NCBI RefSeq assembly: GCF_017353185.1
Contig: NZ_JAFMYV010000001.1
Location: forward strand, 372,001-436,000
Reading direction: 5' to 3'
Length of the DNA stretch: 64,000 nucleotides
From: Fibrella rubiginis
GTDB taxonomy: Bacteria > Bacteroidota > Bacteroidia > Cytophagales > Spirosomataceae
Under the pieces are notes generated by a model. The model made no database searches, had not been told where the DNA came from, and worked only from the letters and a program-made list of their open reading frames with translations. Numbering within the stretch: the stretch's first letter is position 1; each line of letters opens with the position of its first letter. Made by a program: the position numbers and the translations under genes. Shown one piece after another: positions 1 through 7,740 of this stretch.

Positions 1-536
1 CCGTCTCCAACCTGTCGAGCACCGTGGCCCTGCGCGACATAACCCAGAAACACGGCGGTCAGTATTTTGCCTCGGCGGTGGGCGAAGTAAACGTGGTCGA
101 GATGATGAAAGCCCAAAACGCGCTCATTGGAGGCGAAGGAAACGGCGGCATCATCTTCCCTGAACTGCACTATGGCCGCGATGCGCTCGTAGGTATTGCC
201 CTATTCCTGAGTCACTTGGCTACCTTCGGTAAGTCGGCCTCTATCCTGCGCCGGACGTACCCCAGCTATTATATTTCCAAGAATAAGATTGAGCTAACGC
301 CCAATATCGACGTAGACGCAGTGCTGGAGGGTATCCGGGCGAAGTATGCCAAAAACCCTGTCAACACCATTGATGGTGTGAAAATCGAGTTCGACAAGGA
401 ATGGGTTCACCTACGCAAATCGAACACCGAACCGATCATCCGTATCTACTGCGAGTCAGACACCCTCTCCACCGCCGATTACCTGGCCAACAAAATCATC
501 TCCGATATTCGGGAAGTGATCGCTGATAAAAAATAA
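1..536 (+). CDS. glmM: Phosphoglucosamine mutase, C-terminal part (5' truncated by window)
   Basis: The reading frame is open from the window edge (frame starting at base 3), so only about the last 178 residues are present. GlmM converts glucosamine-6-phosphate to glucosamine-1-phosphate for UDP-GlcNAc and hence peptidoglycan and LPS synthesis in the cytoplasm. The sugar-binding loop GEGNGG is visible about 35 residues into the fragment, and the phosphate-binding loop RKSNTEP lies near the C-terminus. These motifs belong to the alpha-D-phosphohexomutase family. The active-site phosphoserine domain lies upstream of the window. A phosphomannomutase is the main alternative, since substrate specificity cannot be settled from this half. 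A junction hairpin begins 11 bases after the stop. Confidence 0.88.
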   Translation, partial: VSNLSSTVALRDITQKHGGQYFASAVGEVNVVEMMKAQNALIGGEGNGGIIFPELHYGRDALVGIALFLSHLATFGKSASILRRTYPSYYISKNKIELTPNIDVDAVLEGIRAKYAKNPVNTIDGVKIEFDKEWVHLRKSNTEPIIRIYCESDTLSTADYLANKIISDIREVIADKK

Positions 537-546
537 CAGTTAAGTT

Positions 547-631
547 CAACGTTTAAAGTCCAATGTCTGAAGTTGCTCCGCACGAGTATTGCGGACGCGA
601 AGCAACTTTAAACATTGGACTTTAAACGTTG
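547..631. terminator. Junction hairpin (GTTTAAAGTC word family)
   Basis: Imperfect inverted repeat between two co-directional genes. The arms are 547-577 and 601-631, 31 bases each with two mismatches. The loop contains a nested small hairpin with arms ccgca/tgcgg. It covers the nearest upstream in-frame ATG of the next gene (589), which is one reason to start that gene at 646. Confidence 0.75.
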
Positions 632-645
632 ACCCCCTTTCTCCC

Positions 646-2145
646 ATGACCCCAACAACCACTGCCCCTTCCACTGCCTCCGTAGGCCATCCGCCGGGGC
701 TTTATGTGCTGTTTTTCACCGAAATGTGGGAACGGTTTAGCTACTATGGCATGCGGGCTATCCTGCTGGCTTTTCTGATCGACAATGTGAGTGGTGGCAT
801 GGGACTTTCCGTTGCCGAAGGCGCCGCTATTTACGGCATCTACACTTCATCGGTCTACCTGCTCTCGCTCCCCGGCGGTTGGATTGCCGACAATGTTCTG
901 GGCCAGCGCAAGTCTATTTTCTTAGGCGGCATCGTCATCATGATAGGCCATATTGTGCTGGCCGTCCCCGGCGGCACCAGTCTATTCTACATTGGTCTGC
1001 TGATCGTGTCGCTGGGTACGGGCTTGCTCAAGCCCAACATCAGCACCCTTGTGGGGGAACTGTACCCGGAGGGGGGGGCTCGTAAAGACGCTGCTTTCTC
1101 TATATTCTATATGGGTATTAACCTCGGCTCATTGCTGGGCATCACCATTGTAGGGTATCTGGGGCAAAAGGTAGGCTGGCACTATGGCTTTGGGGCCGCC
1201 GCAGTGGGCATGGGTCTCGGTATCATTACCTTTCGCCTGGCCGGGCAAAAATACCTCAGTCATCTGGGCAACGTACCCGAAGCCGTTGTGGCCACTACTG
1301 CCAAATCGACAAGCAACAATGGTCCTATTCTGGCCTTCCTGGCCGTTATGGTCGTTGTATTGGGAGCGCTACAGCTAACCGGCGTTATTGACCTGACCAC
1401 CGCACAGGGGCTAGCCAAAGGCATGGGGACTATTATTTCCATGATTGCGCTGGGCTACTTCCTGTTTATTCTGCTGGCAGGCGGGCTCGATACCGTCGAG
1501 AAAAAACGGGTATCCGTTCTGTTTATCTTCTTTTTGGGAGCCGCCCTCTATTGGGCGGGTAATGAGCAGCAAGGCTCTTCGCTGCAAATCTTTGCTGACC
1601 GGTATACCGATCTGGTTTTCTTTGGCTGGCAAATTCCGTCAAGCTGGTTCCAAAACCTCAACCCCGCCTTTATTCTGCTCTTCTCGCCGGTGCTGGCTTC
1701 GCTCTGGATTTTTCTGGCTAATCGGAAAATCAACTACCCGGTTCCGGCCAAATTTGCCACCTCGCTGCTGCTGGTAGGGCTGGCGTATGTGATTATGGTG
1801 ATAGCGGCTAAAATAGCCCTTACCGGTACCCGTACGTCACCCCTGTTTCTGACGGGTACGTACCTGTTTTTCACCCTCGGCGAACTCTTTTTAAGCCCCG
1901 TGGGCCTGAGCGCCTTCTCCAAACTGGCTCCCAAACGCTACACCAGCCAGCTCATGGGCCTTTGGTTTGTAGGCTCGTCATTAGGTAATCTCGTCGCGGG
2001 CCTGTTTGCGGGCGGTTTCGACGAAAAAAACGTGTCTCAAATGCCCGTACTCTTTCAGAACGTGGCCTTGGTGCTACTGGGCGGTGGGGCATTGCTACTC
2101 CTGTTTGTTCGCCCTCTGAAGCGCTGGATGGGCGGCATCGAGTAA
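646..2145 (+). CDS. POT/PTR2 family di-/tripeptide:proton symporter
   Basis: A 499-residue multi-spanning membrane protein of the proton-dependent oligopeptide transporter family (MFS fold). It carries the family signature FFTEMWERFSYYGMR at residues 23-37, including the ExxERF motif used for proton coupling. The usual family length is 450-550 residues, so it is full length. An earlier in-frame ATG at 589 lies inside the preceding hairpin and would add 19 atypical residues, so I start at 646. It probably imports small peptides at the inner membrane. It is followed by a perfect 68-bp palindrome shared with the convergent regulator gene. The exact substrate cannot be read from the sequence. Confidence 0.88.
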   Translation: MTPTTTAPSTASVGHPPGLYVLFFTEMWERFSYYGMRAILLAFLIDNVSGGMGLSVAEGAAIYGIYTSSVYLLSLPGGWIADNVLGQRKSIFLGGIVIMIGHIVLAVPGGTSLFYIGLLIVSLGTGLLKPNISTLVGELYPEGGARKDAAFSIFYMGINLGSLLGITIVGYLGQKVGWHYGFGAAAVGMGLGIITFRLAGQKYLSHLGNVPEAVVATTAKSTSNNGPILAFLAVMVVVLGALQLTGVIDLTTAQGLAKGMGTIISMIALGYFLFILLAGGLDTVEKKRVSVLFIFFLGAALYWAGNEQQGSSLQIFADRYTDLVFFGWQIPSSWFQNLNPAFILLFSPVLASLWIFLANRKINYPVPAKFATSLLLVGLAYVIMVIAAKIALTGTRTSPLFLTGTYLFFTLGELFLSPVGLSAFSKLAPKRYTSQLMGLWFVGSSLGNLVAGLFAGGFDEKNVSQMPVLFQNVALVLLGGGALLLLFVRPLKRWMGGIE

Positions 2146-2154
2146 CCTAGAACA

Positions 2155-2222
2155 GCTATCCCTAAAAAAGCGGGCGGTTAACTCTTGTACAAGAGTTAAC
2201 CGCCCGCTTTTTTAGGGATAGC
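2155..2222. terminator. Perfect 68-bp palindromic bidirectional terminator
   Basis: The two 34-base halves are exact reverse complements with no loop (centre GTAC). Runs of A and T flank a GC-rich stem, so either strand reads as a stem followed by T's. It lies between the convergent transporter and HxlR genes and can terminate both. Confidence 0.88.
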
Positions 2223-2289
2223 CAAAGCAATCGTGGATCCAACCCAATAACGCTACATACTATACGTATGAAGAAAAACGCAGGATGGC

Positions 2290-2622
2290 TTACACAAAAT
2301 GCCGACCAATTTCTTTGATCTGCAATAAGAGGGGCATTACGGCTTTGCCTCGCTCAGACAGCCGGTACTCCACGCGGGGGGGGACTTCATTGAATGATTC
2401 TTTCTCCAGCACCCCCAGCACAACCAGCGCCTTCAGTTCCTGAATAAGTACCTTCTCACTTACATCGGGTAGAAGCCGACGAAGTTCACTGTAACGGCGG
2501 GTCTTTTCGGCCAGGTGCAGCAGGATGAACAAACGCCACTTTCCGCAAACAACTTCTAACGCTTTTTTTATTAGTAGCCGATCTTCGTCGACCATCAACT
2601 CGGGCTGTTTTATTCCGTTCAT
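2290..2622 (-). CDS. HxlR family winged-helix transcriptional regulator
   Basis: A 110-residue protein spanning a single HxlR/DUF24 winged-helix domain. It has the family's typical stretch CGKWRLFILLHL at residues 26-37, the recognition region SELRRLLPDVSEKVLIQELK, and the wing PPRVEYRLSERGK. HxlR proteins act as dimers and often respond to reactive electrophiles or redox stress through a conserved cysteine; Cys26 is present here. The expected divergent target would be miaA, which is an unlikely regulon member, so the target is unknown. A TAnnTTTG element lies 67 bases upstream of the start. Confidence 0.88.
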   Translation of the reverse strand: MNGIKQPELMVDEDRLLIKKALEVVCGKWRLFILLHLAEKTRRYSELRRLLPDVSEKVLIQELKALVVLGVLEKESFNEVPPRVEYRLSERGKAVMPLLLQIKEIGRHFV

Positions 2623-2688
2623 TGTAACGACACGCCACTAACCTTGTGGTTTGTAACTGACTGATTTGTAAGTGATTAACCGACTTTG

Positions 2689-2696
2689 CAAAGGTA
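2689..2696 (-). promoter_or_regulatory. Bacteroidota -7 element TACCTTTG for the HxlR gene
   Basis: The minus strand reads TACCTTTG followed by CAAAG, matching the Bacteroidota TAnnTTTG consensus. It would place the transcript start about 60 bases upstream of the HxlR start codon. No clear -33 TTTG was found. Confidence 0.45.
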
Positions 2697-3065
2697 ATAG
2701 TTGTTCCTAAACATTCACATTTATTAATAGATGTTACCGATAGACAAACCCATTAAAAAGTGGTTATATCACTCACCTTTACACGCTGTTTATACTGATA
2801 AAAAAGTACGTAAACGACTATCTGATAGGTCACTAACTTACCCGGTAGCTAACTGGTCATCCTACTTTTTCGTCACCCTAATTTGAGTAAACGGTTAGCC
2901 ACAACAGATCAACATCTATTACTGTACGAATTTAGCAGGAAAAATATTTCAATACAATACTATTCCTATTGTAGTTGTATACTATGATACATCATCCAGC
3001 CTCCCGTTGAACTCAGACAGAATCTCTGTAGTTTAATTTCGTAAACTCACATCAGTCGGCCTACC
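2697..3065. other. AT-rich divergent intergenic region
   Basis: About 370 bases between the HxlR promoter and miaA, clearly more AT-rich than the flanking genes. It has no convincing open frame or RNA gene. It contains an 11-base odd palindrome CTATCTGATAG at 2818-2828, which could be an operator, and TAATTTCG near 3036, a one-off match to TAnnTTTG upstream of miaA. It has no junction-type hairpin, as at the other divergent junctions. Confidence 0.4.
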
Positions 3066-3965
3066 TTGATCAAAACGGTACTTGTGATTGCCGGACCAAC
3101 TGCGGTTGGCAAAACGGCATTGAGCGTAGACCTGGCTCAGCGCTTTCAAACCGAGATTATCTCGGCCGATTCGCGGCAGCTATACCAAGAGATGACCATT
3201 GGCACTGCCAAACCAACCGTGGCCGAGATGGCGGGGGTGCGGCATCACTTCATCGATTCTCACTCAATTCATGCACCCATTAGTGCGGGCCAGTACGAAC
3301 GCGAAGTGCTGACCGTTATTGATGGGCTTTTTCAGGATCGTGACCTGCTGATTTTGAGTGGAGGTACCGGGCTGTATGTCAATGCCGTATTACACGGACT
3401 TGATGATATGCCGGAAGGTGATCCTGCCCTGCGCCAGCGCCTGCAACAGCAGTTTGAACAGAACGGAATTACGGCCCTGCAAGAGCAATTGCTGGCCCTT
3501 GATCCCGCCTTTGCGCAGTTGATGGATCTGAACAATACCCAGCGGGTGATGCGGGCGCTGGAGGTATGCCTAACCACAGGTCGGCCCTATTCGTCGTTTC
3601 GGCAACGCAAGCGGGTAGATCGGCCGTTTCGCACTATACTCATTGGCCTGGACCGCCCCCGCGACGAACTTTATGCCCGCATTGATAGGCGGGTGGAGTC
3701 CATGCTGGCAGCGGGTTTGGTCAGTGAAGTACAAACCTTGTTGCCCTACAGGCATACCGCTGCCCTGCAAACAGTGGGTTACAAGGAGGTTTTTGGCTAC
3801 CTGGATGGCGCCTATGACTACGCGGCAATGGTTGAACTGCTCAAGCGCAATACCCGCCGCTACGCCAAACGCCAACTTACCTGGTTTCGCCACCAAAACG
3901 AATTCCAGTGGTTTCACCCGGATGAGGTGGAAGGCATTTTGAAAGTAATGATGAGTGATGAATGA
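3066..3965 (+). CDS. miaA: tRNA dimethylallyltransferase
   Basis: This 299-residue enzyme transfers a dimethylallyl group to N6 of A37 in tRNAs reading UNN codons. The P-loop GPTAVGKT is at residues 10-17. It is followed by the substrate-binding segment SADSRQLYQEMTIGTAK and GGTGLYV, all diagnostic for MiaA. Length is normal. The start is a TTG; no ATG lies upstream of the P-loop in frame. The last five codons (MMSDE) and the stop are made of the left arm of the following hairpin, so the repeat has become the C-terminus of the protein. Confidence 0.95.
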   Translation: MIKTVLVIAGPTAVGKTALSVDLAQRFQTEIISADSRQLYQEMTIGTAKPTVAEMAGVRHHFIDSHSIHAPISAGQYEREVLTVIDGLFQDRDLLILSGGTGLYVNAVLHGLDDMPEGDPALRQRLQQQFEQNGITALQEQLLALDPAFAQLMDLNNTQRVMRALEVCLTTGRPYSSFRQRKRVDRPFRTILIGLDRPRDELYARIDRRVESMLAAGLVSEVQTLLPYRHTAALQTVGYKEVFGYLDGAYDYAAMVELLKRNTRRYAKRQLTWFRHQNEFQWFHPDEVEGILKVMMSDE

Positions 3966-4028
3966 TGAATTTGCTTTCGCCAGAATAATACGTTGGCGGA
4001 AGCAAATTCATCATTCATCACTCATCAT
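3948..4028. terminator. Junction hairpin (GATGAATGATGAAT word family), overlaps miaA stop
   Basis: Inverted repeat between the convergent miaA and rhodanese genes. The left arm (3948 onward) encodes the end of MiaA and its TGA. The right arm ends at 4028, four bases before the rhodanese stop. The arms are built of ATGATGAGTGATGAATG-type short repeats. The apical part TTTGCTTTCGCC / GGCGGAAGCAAA resembles the apical module of other hairpins in the window. Confidence 0.82.
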
Positions 4029-4031
4029 TTA

Positions 4032-4322
4032 TCACTGCCTATATGCCAGCATGCCGCCCACCAGGTTGCGGACGTTGTTGAAGCCGTTTTCTTCCAGAAA
4101 CTGCTGGGCACGGGCTGAACGGGCACCCGACCGGCAGTGCACGATCACTTCCTCATCCTGCAGGCCGTCGAGATCGTCGACACGGTAAGGCAATTCGCCA
4201 AGGGGAATGAGCATGCCGCCAATGTTGTCCTCAGCGTATTCATTGGGTTCGCGCACGTCGATGAGGTGAAGGTTTTCGCCTTTTTCGAGGCGTTCGCGGA
4301 GTTCCTGTACGGTAATATCCAT
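4032..4322 (-). CDS. Single-domain rhodanese-like protein
   Basis: A 96-residue protein consisting of one rhodanese domain of the GlpE/PspE size class. The catalytic loop is CRSGARS with Cys63 as the sulfur-accepting residue, and the family motif LIDVREPNEY is at residues 20-29. It has no signal peptide, so it is cytoplasmic. Such proteins carry persulfide sulfur, but the acceptor cannot be deduced. It is the last gene of a minus-strand run (PASTA protein, type IX cargo, rhodanese), 21 bases after the cargo gene. Confidence 0.9.
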   Translation of the reverse strand: MDITVQELRERLEKGENLHLIDVREPNEYAEDNIGGMLIPLGELPYRVDDLDGLQDEEVIVHCRSGARSARAQQFLEENGFNNVRNLVGGMLAYRQ

Positions 4323-4343
4323 GAGTTAGGGATTGATTTAGTG

Positions 4344-6203
4344 TTAATGTCTGATCAGCAATTTCGACGTTCGGGGTGGCCCCTGCGGATCGGTAAACCG
4401 AAGCAGGTAAAACCCGTCGGGTAGCTGCCCAAGGTCGGCACGGGTTTGCCCTGTTGTCAATGGCATGGATAGCACGGGTCGGCCTACTACGTCGAGCACA
4501 TCGAGTTGCGTGGCGGTGGTGGCGGGCCAGTTGACGGTGCTATTGGTTGGATTGGGAAACACTGAAAGAGGCAATACGGGTTCGGTGGCGGTAATAACCG
4601 CGCTGGGTCCGTTGTTCATTAGAGGCCGGATCATCAACGCCCCATCCCGATCGGGCGACACGTCCCAGCTATTGCCAAGATTAATATAAATCTGGTTCCG
4701 GAAAGGACTGTTTCGGTCGAAACCAACCGGAATAGGCGGGTCATCAAGTTGCGAGAAGGCCACATAAAACGTGTCGCGCACATCGACCGGGTAATCAAAC
4801 CGGTAGTCGACAAAGCCATTGCGGGCGGCGGCGTAGGTCAGCGAAAAGCTTTTTTGAGCAACGGGACGAGGCGCAGGTACCCCATTTCCGGTGTCGTTAT
4901 ATATCCCGAATACTACTTGCTGACCAGTCTGGTCACGACGGGTGGGGACAATGTTGATGCGTATGCCTGTTACGGCGTCGGGCAGGTTATTCACAAACCG
5001 TACGGCTACCCGTGCCAGCCGCTGATTGATCTGCTTCACCACTTCGGCGCTGCCATCATCATAGGCATAGTAATTGTCCAGCACCGTCACTCCCGAAATG
5101 GTATCATTCTGGCGCAGGTCTACGCCAGGCAGCGAATTGTTCTGATTGTCGGTCGTGGTCACATTGAATGTAGACCTCAGCACGGCCTTTGCGCCAAGGC
5201 CCGCTGGCACCGTTGGCCGTCCTGCTTTATTCTGCCGACCCAGCGCCTGAACCAGCGTGGCCGTGGGCGACAGCACGTTTTGCAGTTCCCGCCCGCTCGT
5301 CTCGTCGCGAAGAAGATACCGGAACGTGGTGAAGTTGAAGTCGTTGAACAGGTTGTTGATATCCGTTGCTACCGAATCGGCTAGTTCGGCGGTGGCTTTA
5401 GCCTGAAACTGACGCATCGGCATGGCGGTATACCGACGAAGCAGCGGCGTAACCGGCTGACGAACAGCTATATCGCGAATGTATTTATCGAAGGCTGAGC
5501 GCCCTTTGTTCAGGTATACGTAATCGATATGCCACTCATCAAAGGCACCAGACTGCCTTCCTCTGCTCACAAAGCGAAACTGGGCATTGGCATGGAACAA
5601 AGCTGGATCGTCGACTCTTACAAAACTCTGGTTGAAATTTGGGTTGTAATAAGCCGTGCTATCCAGTTTGTATACCTGTAGTTTTCTGCCGTACGCAGCG
5701 CTGTCAGCCTTATAGGCTGGGTTGTTTGCTTTCTGCGGCTCGAGTGGATGGACTGGCAGTGATTTAGCCCAAAGAGTGAGCCAGGTGCCACCAGCCGTTT
5801 TGAACGCCAGCGACAAAGAGTCATTTTCATCGGGGGCTTCGCCCAAACCCTTACGCTGCCAGTAGAAGCTGATATAGACCGAGTCGCGCGCCGAAAGCCC
5901 GGCCATATTCACTGGCAAGGACATCAGCGTGTCGGTGCCGCCCTCGGCGTTTTCGTTGTTTAGTGCATACGGAAACCCATCGGCCCGCAGCCCGTCGAAG
6001 GTGGCGACGTTAACAGTGGGGTGATTGACGGTCAGCGTGTTGTTGATGTAGACGCCACTGCCCGGTGCCCAGCGTGTAGGTGAGGCCGTTTGGGCAGACG
6101 TAGAGAAATCGTCGAAGAAAGGGAGTGGCAGCGTTTGCCCAATGACCATTTGTCCTAAAAACAGCCATAAAGTGCCCAGCAGGGCCACGAATCTACTGCG
6201 CAT
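4344..6203 (-). CDS. Secreted protein with T9SS type A C-terminal sorting domain
   Basis: About 619 residues. The N-terminal signal peptide has a hydrophobic core FVALLGTLWLFLG, with probable cleavage after GQ. A long beta-rich central part follows. A C-terminal sorting domain of about 75 residues opens with the typical SVFPNPT and ends with YLLRF and a basic tail. Such domains direct proteins through the type IX secretion system to the cell surface or medium. The middle region has no domain I can name. Several starts are possible: ATGs at 6215, 6209 and 6203 and a TTG at 6218, all overlapping the upstream PASTA gene. I chose 6203 because it gives a compact signal peptide. Confidence 0.8.
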   Translation of the reverse strand: MRSRFVALLGTLWLFLGQMVIGQTLPLPFFDDFSTSAQTASPTRWAPGSGVYINNTLTVNHPTVNVATFDGLRADGFPYALNNENAEGGTDTLMSLPVNMAGLSARDSVYISFYWQRKGLGEAPDENDSLSLAFKTAGGTWLTLWAKSLPVHPLEPQKANNPAYKADSAAYGRKLQVYKLDSTAYYNPNFNQSFVRVDDPALFHANAQFRFVSRGRQSGAFDEWHIDYVYLNKGRSAFDKYIRDIAVRQPVTPLLRRYTAMPMRQFQAKATAELADSVATDINNLFNDFNFTTFRYLLRDETSGRELQNVLSPTATLVQALGRQNKAGRPTVPAGLGAKAVLRSTFNVTTTDNQNNSLPGVDLRQNDTISGVTVLDNYYAYDDGSAEVVKQINQRLARVAVRFVNNLPDAVTGIRINIVPTRRDQTGQQVVFGIYNDTGNGVPAPRPVAQKSFSLTYAAARNGFVDYRFDYPVDVRDTFYVAFSQLDDPPIPVGFDRNSPFRNQIYINLGNSWDVSPDRDGALMIRPLMNNGPSAVITATEPVLPLSVFPNPTNSTVNWPATTATQLDVLDVVGRPVLSMPLTTGQTRADLGQLPDGFYLLRFTDPQGPPRTSKLLIRH

Positions 6204-6972
6204 CAGCATTGGCATCAATAGGCCCTACTACCCAGATATCGACCGACTGCCCCAGCCGGATGCGTTCATCGGCGCGGGGTTTTTGTTTAATCACCGTACC
6301 TACTTCCTGTTCCGGATCATCGACAGGTACGCGCACCCCTACCCGCAGGCCCGAACCCCGGATAGCCGCCACGGCTTCTTCGAAGTTCATGTTGGTCACG
6401 TCGGGCGTGGGGAAATACACTTTGCCTTCGCCATCGCCTACCACCAGGTCAACGGTAGTGCCTTTAGCTACGGGGGTTCCTGGTGCCAGTTCCTTGCCGT
6501 TGACAAGTTGCTTCAGCACTTTGTTCTTTCCCAGATCGGGTTCGTACGTCAACTCACCCAGCACCAGCCCCAGCGCCCGCAACTGTAGTTCGGCCGTGCG
6601 CGACGTCTGGTCAATCAGGTTGGGCATGGGCATGGTTGGTGCCATGCGCTTGATGATGGTGAGGTATATTTTGCGGCCCTCCTTTACGTTAGACCCTGGT
6701 TGCGGGTACTGCGCAAAAACCGTTAGCGGCACGCCCCCCGACACAAAGGTGCAGTCGCTGACTTCGTAGCGCAGGTCGCGGTCATCTAGGTAATTTTCCA
6801 ACTCGTCTAAACTCATGTGCTTTAGATCCGGTACCGTGATGGTTTGGCCGTGGTTTGTCGAGTATGGCAGATAGCCGAAAAAGAAGACCAGCACCAATAC
6901 CACCGTCAGTGCCAGAATGATGCCAATATGCAGAAGAAGGTCGGTGCGGGAACGGGTACTCAGTTTCGTCAT
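6193..6972 (-). CDS. Membrane-anchored PASTA domain protein without kinase domain
   Basis: 259 residues. A short cytoplasmic N-terminus is followed by one transmembrane helix (about residues 14-35) and then three PASTA repeats, roughly 42-110, 112-180 and 186-250. Each starts with a proline-containing strand such as VPDLKHMS, MPNLIDQTS and TPDVTNMNF. PASTA domains bind peptidoglycan or muropeptides, usually attached to Ser/Thr kinases or PBPs. Here only the anchor and sensor parts exist. The last codons overlap the start of the type IX cargo gene, indicating translational coupling. A TAnnTTTG element ends four bases before the ATG, which would make the transcript leaderless or nearly so. Confidence 0.88.
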   Translation of the reverse strand: MTKLSTRSRTDLLLHIGIILALTVVLVLVFFFGYLPYSTNHGQTITVPDLKHMSLDELENYLDDRDLRYEVSDCTFVSGGVPLTVFAQYPQPGSNVKEGRKIYLTIIKRMAPTMPMPNLIDQTSRTAELQLRALGLVLGELTYEPDLGKNKVLKQLVNGKELAPGTPVAKGTTVDLVVGDGEGKVYFPTPDVTNMNFEEAVAAIRGSGLRVGVRVPVDDPEQEVGTVIKQKPRADERIRLGQSVDIWVVGPIDANADAQ

Positions 6973-6976
6973 TCGG

Positions 6977-6984
6977 CAAAAATA
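6977..6984 (-). promoter_or_regulatory. -7 element TATTTTTG directly before the PASTA start codon
   Basis: The minus strand reads TATTTTTG, then CCGA, then ATG. With transcription normally starting about seven bases after the element, the message would begin at or next to the start codon. Confidence 0.5.
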
Positions 6985-6998
6985 GAAGGAAGTCTTTT

Positions 6999-7070
6999 GT
7001 TTATAGTCTTCTGTTGGCTTGCGTAAGCAATCCTCCCGCGCAAGCTAACAGAAGACGGAAGACAGTAAAC
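6999..7070. terminator. Junction hairpin (TCTTCTGTTGGC word family)
   Basis: Inverted repeat between the riboflavin synthase gene and the PASTA gene, both on the minus strand. The core arms are GTCTTCTGTTGGCTTGCG and its near complement CGCAAGCTAACAGAAGAC. The right arm carries one extra GTCTTCC-type unit. The same arm words occur in the hairpin at 14475. Confidence 0.7.
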
Positions 7071-7076
7071 AGAAGT

Positions 7077-7667
7077 CTACTTATATGCTGCCAGCATCTT
7101 CTTGATATATTTCCCCACAACGTCGAACTCCAGATTAACGACGTCGCCGGGCTGTAAATTGCGAAAGGTGGTGTGCTCGTAGGTGTAGGGGATGATGGTG
7201 ACGCGAAACCCCGTGTCGTGCGAATCGAAAACGGTCAGGCTCACGCCGTTGATACAAATCGACCCTTTTTCAACCGTGATATTGCCCACGGCGGGGTCAT
7301 ATTCGAAATCGTACAGCCAGCTTCCATTCAGATCCTGTACGGCCACACACGTCCCCGTCTGGTCGACGTGACCCTGCACAATGTGCCCATCGAAACGTCC
7401 CGTAGCGGGCATACACCGCTCCAGATTTACGATGTTGCCAACGGCTAGCTGACCCAGATTGGTTTTCTTGAGGGTTTCGTCTACCGCCGTAACGCTGTAG
7501 TCGTGGTCGGAAACGGCTGTCACGGTGAGACATACGCCGTTGTGGCTCACGCTCTGGTCGATGGTTAATTCGTGCGCAATTGGTGCTTCGATGTGGAACG
7601 TAAGGTTGGTTCCCTCGGCGTCGATGGCCACCACCCGGCCCGTCGTTTCAACAATACCCGTAAACAT
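7077..7667 (-). CDS. ribE: Riboflavin synthase, alpha subunit
   Basis: 196 residues forming two similar lumazine-binding barrels. The enzyme dismutates two molecules of 6,7-dimethyl-8-ribityllumazine to riboflavin. The canonical N-terminus MFTGIVE decides the start at 7667 over an ATG four codons upstream. The first barrel shows SVSHNGVCLTV and the second VEKGSICINGVSLTV, the duplicated ligand-binding motif. Length matches the family (about 195-215). It stands alone here, with no ribD, ribBA or ribH neighbour. The stop lies seven bases from the hairpin shared with the PASTA gene. Confidence 0.95.
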   Translation of the reverse strand: MFTGIVETTGRVVAIDAEGTNLTFHIEAPIAHELTIDQSVSHNGVCLTVTAVSDHDYSVTAVDETLKKTNLGQLAVGNIVNLERCMPATGRFDGHIVQGHVDQTGTCVAVQDLNGSWLYDFEYDPAVGNITVEKGSICINGVSLTVFDSHDTGFRVTIIPYTYEHTTFRNLQPGDVVNLEFDVVGKYIKKMLAAYK

Positions 7668-7740
7668 GTATTTGGTCAATTTTGGCTATTGCAGGGGAAC
7701 AGCCACAGGCAGCGAATGATTCGGGGACTGAATTGGTGCG

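Noticed and set aside
589..645. Upstream start for the POT transporter
   Set aside because: The codons lie in the right arm of the preceding hairpin and give a non-family N-terminal extension.
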